Shown here piece by piece: positions 9,141-17,217 of a DNA stretch of 64,000 bases (positions within the stretch are counted from its first letter, which is position 1; every line of letters begins with the position of its first letter). The stretch covers positions 1-64,000 of the forward strand of contig DBTN01000037.1 of assembly GCA_002307065.1 (NCBI GenBank), written 5' to 3'. The notes beneath the pieces were generated by a model. The model saw only the letters and a program-made list of their open reading frames with translations. It had not been told where the DNA came from and searched no databases. The translations under genes were made by a program, and so were the position numbers. The DNA is from Akkermansiaceae bacterium UBA1315 (GTDB taxonomy: Bacteria; Verrucomicrobiota; Verrucomicrobiia; Verrucomicrobiales; Akkermansiaceae).

Positions 9141-9720
9141 CCGGAACTGAGTCGTTACCGCAACTGACAGCCGCATTTGATCTGGCGGAAATTCCCTACA
9201 TGATCGTCGGATCTTATTCGTCGAATTACTACGGAGTTCCCCGATCCACGAAAGATGCAGACCTCGTCGTCCACCTCTCATCTTCCGAACGGTCCCGACT
9301 GCCCGACATTTTACCCGAAGGCATCGAGATCGAAAAGCAGATCAGCTTCGAAATGGTAACATCCACACGACGAGAACTTCTTCGTGTTGAAGGAACGCTC
9401 TTCCAAATCGAATTATTCAAACTAAGTGATGACTTCCACGATCAGTGCCGGTTTGAGCGCCGGAAAAAAGTGGAAATTTTTCCTGGAAAGGATGTTTATC
9501 TCCCGACCGCCTAAGATTTGATCGTTCAAAACTTCGCTGGAGCAAAGGAGCCAAACGTCCAAAGGATTTCGCCGATACCGTCGCAGTGATCCAAGTCCAA
9601 GGCTTCGCCCTCGACTGGGCCTACATCGAAAAATGGTGCGCGAAGCACGGCACGCTCGATGTCCTCGCGGAAGCGAAATCCGAAGCGGCGCTCGCATGGG
9701 AGGATGATGAACCGGTTTGA
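9086..9720 (+). pseudogene. Nucleotidyltransferase-fold protein, interrupted by a stop and a frameshift
   Basis: From ATG 9086 the frame carries AFDLAEIPYMIVGSYSSNYYGVPRSTKDADLVVHL, the GS...DxD pattern of a nucleotidyltransferase fold, and ends at TAA 9512-9514. The homologous C-terminus continues beyond. After the stop the same frame gives DLIVQ, and one base out of register it gives KLRWSKGAKRPKDFADTV, then GFALDWAYIEKWCAKHGTLDVL, ending at TGA 9718-9720. Members of this family usually read TxEDxIxxKLRW here. One GAA-to-TAA change and loss of one A from an A-run would explain both breaks. Recent decay or sequencing error are the options; a functional truncated form is less likely. Confidence 0.75.
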
Positions 9721-9762
9721 TTTTGCAGTTTCCGCTGGCCGAGACTCGGTTAGACTTTCCGC

Positions 9763-10722
9763 GTGAGTAATGATGGCGGCGATATGCTGGTGGCGGCACC
9801 GGAAAACTGGGACGAAGCGTGTTTCGCCGTCCCGGCGATCCGTGCGTTGGCAGGGTCTGGGCTTTCGCTCGGTGTCTTTTGTCCAGAAACCCAACGTGCT
9901 TTTTGGGAAACGGTGGCCGGATTGAAAGTGGTCAGCTTTCCTCCAAAAGCCAGCTCGCGAAATGCGGCCTCCCAGATCACCGGGAGATGGCAAGCTTCCC
10001 TGGCTTGGGAAACCGGTGTGGCGGTCGAAGCTTTTTACCGCGCGCACATCCCTCGCCGCCTCGGGCCAGAAGGGAAAAAACTGCAAAAATGGATCTCGCA
10101 TCCGATCGTCGTCCATCTCGCTCCAGGACCGGTCAAACACCGCGTTCAACACTATCTTTCCCAAATCGAAGCCCTCGGCATCCACACGGCTCAACCGGAA
10201 TTTTTCGCCACCGCCGACCTTGGAATCCGTCCCGAAAAGCAGACGATTCTTCTTTCGCCCGACTCGGATTACGGCCCGGCCTTTGAATGGCCGCTCGAGC
10301 GGTGGGTCGAACTGACGCGCAGACTCATGGACGACGGCCAGCATTTGACCATCACCGGCATCCCGGGCGGACGAAATCTCGGTCAAAGTTTGCTCTCCTC
10401 GGTGGAGGAAAATCTCCCCTTTTTCGAAGCCGTCCCGCTGACGGCGGCGCTTCCTTTGCTGGCGGTCCATTCACTGGTCATCGCTGCCGATGGATCCTTA
10501 CCCCATCTCGCCGCTCACGTCGGATCGACTTGCGTGACGCTTTTCGGGCCGAATGATCCAGCTCAGCGCCGCCCGCTTGGCAAGCGCAACGCGGTCGCCC
10601 GCCGCCACGTGGAATGCGCACCGTGTTTTCTCAAAAAATGCCCGCTCGATCTTCGCTGCCAAAACGACCTGACGCTTGAGCGGGTGTTCGGATTTGTCCG
10701 CGAAAAACTCGCCTGCCCCTAA
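9763..10722 (+). CDS. Glycosyltransferase family 9 (heptosyltransferase-like)
   Basis: 319-aa protein with a GTG start. The plan is that of GT9 ADP-heptose:LPS heptosyltransferases: an N-terminal Rossmann half (LVAAPENWDEACFAVPAIRAL), a middle linker, and a C-terminal half with ILLSPDSDYGPAFEWPLERWVELTRRL. The nucleotide-sugar site is IAADGSLPHLAAHVGSTCVTLFGPNDPAQRRPLG. The cysteine-rich tail (HVECAPCFLKKCPLDLRCQNDLT) is frequent in this family. It probably adds a sugar to lipopolysaccharide on the cytoplasmic face of the inner membrane; donor and acceptor cannot be told. It converges on the AraC-type gene with a 4-bp overlap of the ends. Confidence 0.85.
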   Translation: MSNDGGDMLVAAPENWDEACFAVPAIRALAGSGLSLGVFCPETQRAFWETVAGLKVVSFPPKASSRNAASQITGRWQASLAWETGVAVEAFYRAHIPRRLGPEGKKLQKWISHPIVVHLAPGPVKHRVQHYLSQIEALGIHTAQPEFFATADLGIRPEKQTILLSPDSDYGPAFEWPLERWVELTRRLMDDGQHLTITGIPGGRNLGQSLLSSVEENLPFFEAVPLTAALPLLAVHSLVIAADGSLPHLAAHVGSTCVTLFGPNDPAQRRPLGKRNAVARRHVECAPCFLKKCPLDLRCQNDLTLERVFGFVREKLACP

Positions 10723-11633
10723 GAAGCGACCCTGGAAAGCTCTTCGCGGCGGAAATTCGTCGGGGAGTTCCCCGTAAACCGGACAAAGCTGCGGTTGAAT
10801 TGGGAAAGCGACTGATAGCCAATTTGGAACGCGATTTCCGAAACCCGGACTTCCGGTTTCAGCAGTTCGCGTTTCGCCCATTCGACTCGGCGACGATTCA
10901 CGTAATCGGTTAAAGTTAAACCGGTTGCTTCCTTGAACAAACGGCAAAAGTGCGACTCGCTCAAACCCGCGTGCCGGGCGACCAACGAGAGCGGCAATGG
11001 ATCGGCCAACGTTTCTTCGATGAATTTGCGCGCCCGGACGATGGCCGCCGGTTCACTTCCGTCACTCATGATGGCCAATTTTTCCGCGTGCCGACTCAGT
11101 TGCAGCCCGAAAGTCGCAAGCAACGTCACCATGCTTTGATAACGCTCCGGTTCGACCGACCGCGTTTCGAGATAGGCATTTCGCAATGCTTCAATTTCTT
11201 TTTCCTGCAACCCTTGCCGCGCCAGAGTCCGGGAAACCGCTTCGAAATTTTCCGATTTGGGAACGTTGTGAAAGACCTGACCGGTTTTTAAAAAGCCGAT
11301 CACCGTTCCGCCATTTCGAATCGGCACCGCCGTGGCAGCCATTCCCGCGAAACAATGACAGGTCGTGGGCCCGCCGACTTTCGCTTCGCTCATCAAACGG
11401 TTGTTCACGTCGACGCAAGCACTGCAGGCGGTTTTGCAAAGGTTGAGTTTCTCGCAGAATGGGCTGCGGTTTGACGATGCGTCATCCAGGCACCAATTCT
11501 CCAAGTCGCTGCCAACCAATCGCAAAGGAAGACCGGTCGCGCTGCGAAATGCGTTCTGATAAGTGATGAAAAGCTCTGAATGCAGGAGCTTTTCAAACAG
11601 GGTGTGCTCGAAATGATTTGGATCGCTGGTCAT
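10719..11633 (-). CDS. AraC-family regulator with N-terminal PocR ligand-binding domain
   Basis: 304 aa from ATG 11633 (MTSDPNHFEH). Residues ~15-165 match a PocR sensory domain, with its cysteines in FCEKLNLCKTACSACVDVN and the TCHCFAGM segment. Such cysteines suggest a metal- or redox-sensitive sensor, though PocR domains are better known for small-molecule binding. The last ~100 residues are a double helix-turn-helix (LSESHFCRLFKEATGLTLTDYVNRRR, then IAFQIGYQSLSQFNRSF). The start lies about 40 bp inside the 3' end of ccoI in the same direction, so it is likely co-transcribed with the oxidase assembly genes. Whether it controls them is unknown. Confidence 0.88.
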   Translation of the reverse strand: MTSDPNHFEHTLFEKLLHSELFITYQNAFRSATGLPLRLVGSDLENWCLDDASSNRSPFCEKLNLCKTACSACVDVNNRLMSEAKVGGPTTCHCFAGMAATAVPIRNGGTVIGFLKTGQVFHNVPKSENFEAVSRTLARQGLQEKEIEALRNAYLETRSVEPERYQSMVTLLATFGLQLSRHAEKLAIMSDGSEPAAIVRARKFIEETLADPLPLSLVARHAGLSESHFCRLFKEATGLTLTDYVNRRRVEWAKRELLKPEVRVSEIAFQIGYQSLSQFNRSFVRFTGNSPTNFRREELSRVAS

Positions 11634-14064
11634 GGTCGCCCTCCGGCAAACGATTGCCTTGGGCGGAAGAATAAGAAAGATCTTCGAAAAGGGCAACTTT
11701 TGGACTCCTTTTCTTCACATCGCGTAATCCAAAACCGACAATCGCCAACGAAATGGCCGAACTGAGGGGCATGATGATCGCCGCCACCAACGGATTCATG
11801 TGACCCGTCAGTGCTGCCGCAATGGCGCAAAAATTGTAAACCAGAGCGAAGGCGAAGGCCAGATGGACGGCCTGTTGCCGCCGTTTTGCTAGGGCAAGAA
11901 GCTGCGGTAAAAACCTCAACCCGTGTCCGAGGAAGTAAAAATCCGCTTTGGATTCGAGCAAACTCCGATCCACAACGGGCGTCCCGGTCGTCCACGCCGC
12001 GTTGAATGCGAGAGAATCGTTCGCCCCGTCTCCGAGATACAGGGTGTCGTGGCGATCGAGACGTTTGACGTAGTTTTCTTTGTCCGCCGGCTGCAACGCC
12101 GCGTGCGCATCCTCCTCGGAAATGCCGAGCAATTTCGCCGCAGCGGAAACTTTTTCCGGTCGGTCGCCCGATAAAATGACCAGCCGGAAATGCTTCGCGC
12201 GCAGTGACTGAAGGGCCGCGATCGCATCTGGCCGGAGTGATTCGTGGAAACAGAACCGTGCGACCGTTTCGCCGTTTTTACGGAGTTCTGAATCATGATC
12301 GGGACGCTCGGAATCGGTAGTAAGAGGAAATCCAGGCTGCCAACCCGGCCGCCCCAATGACCAAATGTCTTGCGAAATTTCGAAAAAACGACCTGCCCCC
12401 GGGACATCCTGAATGTCCGGCGTCAAATGCTCGCGAAGCAATCGCTGCCCTTCGTGACCAAGCGATTCCAACAATGATCTCGAAACGGGATGGAGCGAAC
12501 CGGTCGTGAGCCGCGCGAGTGCAAGGCGAGCCTCAAGCAAAAGATTTTCCAGAGATTCTGGATTCGCCAAAACCGGTCGCTCCAGCGTCAATGTCCCGGT
12601 TTTGTCGAAAAGGATCGTCTTCACTTTTCTCAGTCGGGACCACAACAGCGACTCTCTGATAAACACTCCCGATCGCTCCATCAGGGATCCGGCGAGCTCG
12701 TCCGCAAACGGCAGTGCCACCCCGAGCGCGCAGGGGCACGAAACGACAAAAACCGAAATCATCACCTGCAGGGCCGATGCCGCCGTGCCGTGATACAGCC
12801 ACCAGACAAAACCCCCGCTGCCAATCAGCAGCACCGCGAACAGATAAATCCGCAGTAGTTTTTCCAAGCCCGGCACGCGGATCGGCGCGCGGTAAGTCGA
12901 AGTCAGCCGCGCCAACAAAGAATCCTCCCACGTTTCCCCCGCTGTCAGAAAGATCGGTTCATTTCCGAGATAAATCGCGCCCGCAGGCAGCGGACGTCCG
13001 GCATGAAAGGTGTTCGGATCCGCCTCGCCATTGATCCATTCCAACGAAAAATCCCCGGCTTTCGAATCGAGAACCGAACTCACAGGCACCGATTGTCCCG
13101 GCAAAAGCTCGAAACGTAACCCGGGAGCCAGCTCCGAAAGCGAGATAGGTTCGCCCCCGTCGGGAGAGCGTAACGTTTCGGGAACCGGTCGCTGCCGCTG
13201 CAACCGGTTGCGGTTTTTTTCAATGGCGGAAATTTGCAAAAATCGACCGCCCAACATTAAGAAAACAAACGTCGCGACAAAATCGAAGTATAACAGTCCC
13301 TCGATCTCCAGCGCCCATCCGATCAGTGAACCGGTGAAGGCCAAGATCAAACCCAGCGCGATGGGCAAATCCATGTGAAGGCTTCCCATCTTCACCGCAA
13401 TCCATGCCCGGCGGATGAAATAACTTCCGCCAACGAGCATCGCCAACATCGCGGAAAGAAACGCGATCAACTGAAAGATCGCCGCAAAGGAAAACCCGAC
13501 CGGCATGCCAACATATCGTGGCAAGGTGAAAACCATCGCGTTCATCGCGAATGCCCCGCAAAGCCCGAGCTTCACCCCAAGCTGCCGCGCCTCGCCGTGA
13601 GAAGCCCCCTTTCGGTGAGGGGATAGCGAATAACCGAAAGAGGCAATCTCACGAGCAAAGGCGGGCAAATCGGTTTCGCCGCTTGTCCAACGAAGATGAA
13701 GATGACCGGTTGCCGGATGGGCGACCGCTTCAAGCGCACCCGCTTGGCGGAGATAGACTTTTTCCACCAACCAGACGCAACCCACACAGGAAAGGCCTTC
13801 GACTAAAAAATCCGCTTCAACCGGTTTCCCGCGAACCGATTTCGTCTCGATTTCCTCCACGGTTTTTTCCAGCCATGAGAAATCGTGCGCTTCAAAGGGA
13901 ACGCTGCGAACCGGTCGGACGGTCGTATCGCGACGAAGATCGTAAAACCGGTCCAGCCCTTCATTCTGGATCAACTCGTAAACGAACTCGCAGCCGTGAC
14001 AGCAGAATTTTTCTTCCGCAGAAGATGCAGAGAACGGAGTCCCACAATGAACGCAAGTTGACAT
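11593..14064 (-). CDS. ccoI: Copper P1B-type ATPase for cbb3 oxidase assembly (CcoI/FixI)
   Basis: About 823-aa heavy-metal P-type ATPase supplying copper for the CcoN binuclear centre. From ATG 14064 the N-terminus has a cysteine cluster (CVHCGTPF...KFCCHGCEFVYE). An HMA-like domain with LSCVGCVW follows, then eight predicted membrane helices. SCPCALGVALP is the intramembrane copper site, DKTGTLT holds the phosphorylated aspartate, and GDGANDSLAF is the hinge motif. The start is 4 bp from the TauE/SafE-like stop. A second in-frame ATG at 14103 is less likely since it would overlap that gene. The 3' end overlaps the next gene. Confidence 0.94.
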   Translation of the reverse strand: MSTCVHCGTPFSASSAEEKFCCHGCEFVYELIQNEGLDRFYDLRRDTTVRPVRSVPFEAHDFSWLEKTVEEIETKSVRGKPVEADFLVEGLSCVGCVWLVEKVYLRQAGALEAVAHPATGHLHLRWTSGETDLPAFAREIASFGYSLSPHRKGASHGEARQLGVKLGLCGAFAMNAMVFTLPRYVGMPVGFSFAAIFQLIAFLSAMLAMLVGGSYFIRRAWIAVKMGSLHMDLPIALGLILAFTGSLIGWALEIEGLLYFDFVATFVFLMLGGRFLQISAIEKNRNRLQRQRPVPETLRSPDGGEPISLSELAPGLRFELLPGQSVPVSSVLDSKAGDFSLEWINGEADPNTFHAGRPLPAGAIYLGNEPIFLTAGETWEDSLLARLTSTYRAPIRVPGLEKLLRIYLFAVLLIGSGGFVWWLYHGTAASALQVMISVFVVSCPCALGVALPFADELAGSLMERSGVFIRESLLWSRLRKVKTILFDKTGTLTLERPVLANPESLENLLLEARLALARLTTGSLHPVSRSLLESLGHEGQRLLREHLTPDIQDVPGAGRFFEISQDIWSLGRPGWQPGFPLTTDSERPDHDSELRKNGETVARFCFHESLRPDAIAALQSLRAKHFRLVILSGDRPEKVSAAAKLLGISEEDAHAALQPADKENYVKRLDRHDTLYLGDGANDSLAFNAAWTTGTPVVDRSLLESKADFYFLGHGLRFLPQLLALAKRRQQAVHLAFAFALVYNFCAIAAALTGHMNPLVAAIIMPLSSAISLAIVGFGLRDVKKRSPKVALFEDLSYSSAQGNRLPEGDHDQRSKSFRAHPV

Positions 14065-14068
14065 ATCT

Positions 14069-14770
14069 TTAGTGGCAGCACGCGGGAAGATCTTTGGCCT
14101 CATCCGCCGCCTTCACAAAGGGCAGGGTGCCGTATAAACGGAAACTGATGACAAGCGCCGTCACCAAGGCCAGCGAGCGCTTTACCCGGTTCATCGTGAT
14201 CGGACTGAGGCGTTTCTGAAGATGGCGGATTTGATATTGGGCAAGCCATAACAACGGCACCGTTCCCAAACCGAACGCGAGCGAAAACTCCGCACCACGA
14301 ACCCCAGAACCACTCAGCAATGCGGCACCAAAAAGCAAATAGAGCGGCCCGCACGGCAACAAAGGAGTCATCGCCCCCAGCGCAAGCCCACCGCGGATCG
14401 GTGAAAGCCGCCCCATCCGAAACCGAAGACGCGCGCTGATTTTTAACAACACCGGCGGCCTCGGTAATTTTTTCTCAAGTCCGAACGCGAAGATCAATAA
14501 GACCATCACAAGAACCCACGGCAATAAGACCGCTGGCGAATCAAAGAACCACTTTAGAGGCTGCTGTCCGATGATTCCGCAAAGCGCCCCGATCAACGCA
14601 TAAGAGGTCAATCTTGCGCCGTGATAAGCGGTCATCGCGGTCAACCGCTCGGTTTCACTCGACGGCATCGACGCCAGCCCGCACGCGATCGGCCCGCACA
14701 TGCCCACACAGTGGACACTGGTGACAAGCCCAGCGACCAAGGCTCCGAAAGTCGTGTGAACCGCGTCCAT
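14069..14770 (-). CDS. Sulfite exporter TauE/SafE-type membrane protein of the cco operon
   Basis: 233 aa from ATG 14770, about six membrane helices. It has the paired motifs HCVGMCGPIACG near the N-terminus and LLPCGPLYLLFGAA in the middle, typical of the TauE/SafE-like or DsbD-like proteins encoded beside ccoI and ccoS. The invariant cysteine in each motif suggests thiol or metal handling, and the family is generally tied to oxidase copper assembly. The C-terminus ends LPACCH, a possible metal ligand tail. It lies 4 bp after the tiny upstream ORF and 4 bp before ccoI, so translation is tightly coupled. Confidence 0.85.
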   Translation of the reverse strand: MDAVHTTFGALVAGLVTSVHCVGMCGPIACGLASMPSSETERLTAMTAYHGARLTSYALIGALCGIIGQQPLKWFFDSPAVLLPWVLVMVLLIFAFGLEKKLPRPPVLLKISARLRFRMGRLSPIRGGLALGAMTPLLPCGPLYLLFGAALLSGSGVRGAEFSLAFGLGTVPLLWLAQYQIRHLQKRLSPITMNRVKRSLALVTALVISFRLYGTLPFVKAADEAKDLPACCH

Positions 14771-14774
14771 AAAA

Positions 14775-14906
14775 TCAGCGCGGGCGCACGGATTTTTCAA
14801 GCTGCACCGTCTCTGGCGAAAACCGCGAGGCGACAACGATGAGACTGCTCCATGCTGCGATTAGCAGAAGGAACGCTCCAACAACAAATAACCATGGGCG
14901 AAACAT
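14775..14906 (-). CDS. Tiny single-pass membrane protein between ccoG and the TauE-like gene
   Basis: 43-aa reading frame from ATG 14906 to TGA 14775. The opening is MFRPWLFVVGAFLLLIAAW, continuing through SSLIVVASRF to a charged tail ending SVRPR. One membrane segment spans about residues 5-26. It starts 12 bp after the ccoG stop and ends 4 bp before the next start, tight spacing that argues for a real coupled gene. This is where ccoH/fixH lies in many cbb3 operons, but FixH is ~150 aa and this frame has no periplasmic domain. It could be a minimal FixH-like subunit or a separate small assembly factor. No strong ribosome site precedes it. Confidence 0.6.
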   Translation of the reverse strand: MFRPWLFVVGAFLLLIAAWSSLIVVASRFSPETVQLEKSVRPR

Positions 14907-14918
14907 ATCTGGATTGAG

Positions 14919-16313
14919 TTAGGATTTGGGATGAGGACCGAGAAATTGGACGGTTTGCCGGACGGTGGCGTCTCCGGGTTCGGCTTTGATGAGAAGAGTG
15001 AGTTTTACCGGACCAGTGTAGCTTTCGAGGTTCTTCAGAACGACAACCGGTCGGCTGGTTTCCGCGAGCGCAGGAAGGGTCACCGGTTCGTTCGCACCAC
15101 TCGCAGTGAATCCGGCAGGCGCATTCTCCAGTGAAATAGTGAATTGAACCGGTTGGTTACGCTTGTTGACCAAGCGGAGTTGATAGTGGTTTCTCACCGT
15201 CGAGGCATCGACATAGAAAGAAGGACCACGCATCCGTGAAATTTCCGCATGGATCGGTTTCGCGCGGTGGAATGCGGTGACGCCGAGGACCGTCAAACCC
15301 AGCATCCCGAGCAAGGCATAAACCAGGAGCCGAGGCCGGACGATCCGGCGTTTCTGCCCTGCAAGCCCACGCGTCGAATCATAACGCACCAACCCGGTCG
15401 GACGCTTGAGTTTTGTCATGATCTCATGGCACGCGTCGATGCACGCCGCACAACCGATGCATTCCATTTGCAGACCGTTGCGGATATCGATTCCCGTCGG
15501 GCAAACTTGCACGCAGCGGGTGCAGTCGATGCATGCGCCGGCTTGGGGATCGGTCGCTTTCCCACGAGGCTCCCCCCGCTTTTCATCATAACCGATTACG
15601 ATGGTTTCGTCATCGGTGAGGGCGGACTGGATGCGTCCGTAGGGACAGAGGATGATGCAGAACTGTTCCCGGAAATGGGCGAAGCAATAATAGAAAGCTC
15701 CGGTGAAGAAGGCGACGACTCCGAAGACGGCAAGGTGGCGGAAGGGGCCGTCCTGCATGTATTGGTACAGCCGGGGCAGGGAGACGAAGTAGGATAAGAA
15801 CACATGAGCGATGAGAGTTGCGGCCAGGATATAAAGGCCATGTTTAACAGTGCGGCGGGAAATTTTCCGGAAGTCATTGGCAGACCGGTCGAGCTTTTTG
15901 CGTGCGGATGCATCGCCTTCGACCCAACGTTCGATGCGGCGAAAAATATGCTCGAGGAAAACCGTGTAAGGACAGGCCCAGCCACACCAGAGGCGGCCCA
16001 GAACGGCGGTGATAAAAAACAACGCGAAGCCCAGTCCGCTGATCGCGAAAAAGAGAACCCACAAGTCTTGGGTCAGCAGCGTCAGCCCAAAAATATGGAA
16101 TCTTCGGTGTTCGATATCGAAAAACACGGCGGGCGCCCCATTGATCGGAATCCACGGCAGAGCCGCATAAAAAACGATGAGAAGAAAAGCAAAGTAACGG
16201 CGCGCGGTGGTGAATCTACCGCGCACATCCGCTGGATGAAGCACGTAGTGGGATCCATCCGGGTTGATCGTGGTCACTGAGACCAGATTCGGACGTTTGG
16301 GGGGTGGGTTCAT
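14919..16313 (-). CDS. ccoG: Cytochrome c oxidase accessory protein CcoG (FixG)
   Basis: 464 aa from ATG 16313 (MNPPPKRPNLVS). Family members are membrane 2x[4Fe-4S] ferredoxin-like proteins needed for cbb3 assembly, implicated in copper reduction. Several helices precede LWCGWACPYTVFLEHIFRRIE. The two clusters are in CIDCTRCVQVCPTGIDIRNGLQMECIGCAACIDACHEIM (split here: CIDCTRCVQVCP and CIGCAACIDACH). An Ig-like FixG C-terminal domain (YQLRLVNKRNQPVQF) ends the protein. The first membrane stretch reads FAFLLIVFYAALPWIPI. The 86-bp gap to ccoP is the largest inside the operon. Confidence 0.95.
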   Translation of the reverse strand: MNPPPKRPNLVSVTTINPDGSHYVLHPADVRGRFTTARRYFAFLLIVFYAALPWIPINGAPAVFFDIEHRRFHIFGLTLLTQDLWVLFFAISGLGFALFFITAVLGRLWCGWACPYTVFLEHIFRRIERWVEGDASARKKLDRSANDFRKISRRTVKHGLYILAATLIAHVFLSYFVSLPRLYQYMQDGPFRHLAVFGVVAFFTGAFYYCFAHFREQFCIILCPYGRIQSALTDDETIVIGYDEKRGEPRGKATDPQAGACIDCTRCVQVCPTGIDIRNGLQMECIGCAACIDACHEIMTKLKRPTGLVRYDSTRGLAGQKRRIVRPRLLVYALLGMLGLTVLGVTAFHRAKPIHAEISRMRGPSFYVDASTVRNHYQLRLVNKRNQPVQFTISLENAPAGFTASGANEPVTLPALAETSRPVVVLKNLESYTGPVKLTLLIKAEPGDATVRQTVQFLGPHPKS

Positions 16314-16399
16314 TGCTGCTGGCACAGAAAGAACTTCGCACACCCCCTGCAAAACCGCTCCGCAACCGCTCTCAGATGATGCGCAAAACCTCTGATGGT

Positions 16400-17032
16400 T
16401 TATTTCGCGAAATCCTTGGGATTCTCGCGAATCAGAAAGGCAGTGAGTTGCGCGATTTGCAACGGCGGCATCTTTTGTCCCCACGCCTCCATCTTCGCAC
16501 CATTGTGGCCAGTGCTGTTGGCGGGCGTCCCTTCATTGATCAGCTTGAAAATATCCATCGGTTTCGACCCGTATTTCCACACGCCGTCCGTCAAAGGGAG
16601 GCCGGGCAGCGAAACCGACTGGCCATTTCCGATGTCAATTTTCGCGGAGAGGTCCTGGCCGTGGCAGGCAATGCAGTTTGACAAAAAGATCTCCTTCCCG
16701 GCCGCGACAACCGTGTCATCGGTCGCCCACTGATTGATAAGTGCATCATCCGTGAGCTTCGCCAGCATTTCATCGAGCTCCTTTGCTTTCACCTCTTCGA
16801 TTTGCGCGATCTTACGTGTGATCACCTCCTGATCGTCATGGAAAAAGCCAAAATTATAATAAAGCACCCAGTAACCGACGAAAAACGCAAGCGATCCCAA
16901 GAAAATGAATAACCACCAGTTTGGCAGCATTTGATCATATTCTTGGATACCGTCATATTCATGGGAACGAAGGACGACTTCGCCCTTCTTACTGGCATAT
17001 TCCGCGCGCGGGGTCTCGGGATCGGCTGACAT
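16400..17032 (-). CDS. ccoP: cbb3 oxidase subunit III (CcoP), single-heme form
   Basis: 210-aa membrane-anchored cytochrome c. The N-terminal half has the CcoP signature YDGIQEYDQMLPNWWLFIF, then the helix LGSLAFFVGYWVLYYNFGF. Only one heme site is present (NCIACHG near residue 120) with a downstream Met in a KMEAWGQKMPP context. Standard CcoP proteins are ~290 aa with two CxxCH sites, so this is a short monoheme form. The frame is intact and the C-terminus is a normal cytochrome c end (LTAFLIRENPKDFAK), so it is not a truncated pseudogene. It follows ccoQ by 9 bp. Confidence 0.93.
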   Translation of the reverse strand: MSADPETPRAEYASKKGEVVLRSHEYDGIQEYDQMLPNWWLFIFLGSLAFFVGYWVLYYNFGFFHDDQEVITRKIAQIEEVKAKELDEMLAKLTDDALINQWATDDTVVAAGKEIFLSNCIACHGQDLSAKIDIGNGQSVSLPGLPLTDGVWKYGSKPMDIFKLINEGTPANSTGHNGAKMEAWGQKMPPLQIAQLTAFLIRENPKDFAK

Positions 17033-17041
17033 ATCTACGGA

Positions 17042-17206
17042 TTATTTTTCGGTTTCCTTAAGTGGGATATCCGCAAGCTGTTCACATCGATTTTTCGGCA
17101 GGCACAGCGCGCGGATCGTCGCGAATGCAAAAACCCCGAAGGTAAAGACAAAGGAGATGATCGGCACGATCTTTGCCCAATCTTCGTAAATGACTCGTTT
17201 AAACAT
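17042..17206 (-). CDS. ccoQ: Small cbb3 oxidase subunit CcoQ-like
   Basis: 54-aa frame from ATG 17206 to TAA 17042. It opens MFKRVIYEDWAKIVPIISF, and one membrane helix (IVPIISFVFTFGVFAFATI) is followed by a short polar tail (LADIPLKETEK). Size, topology and position between ccoNO and ccoP are those of CcoQ, which stabilises the complex. CcoQ is poorly conserved in sequence, so the name rests on context. The 11-bp and 9-bp spacings to its neighbours indicate one transcript. Confidence 0.8.
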   Translation of the reverse strand: MFKRVIYEDWAKIVPIISFVFTFGVFAFATIRALCLPKNRCEQLADIPLKETEK

Positions 17207-17217
17207 GGTGGTGATGA

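Noticed and set aside
14775..14906. Naming the tiny ORF ccoH/fixH
   Set aside because: Position fits but there is no periplasmic FixH domain and the length is under a third of the usual, so no symbol was given.
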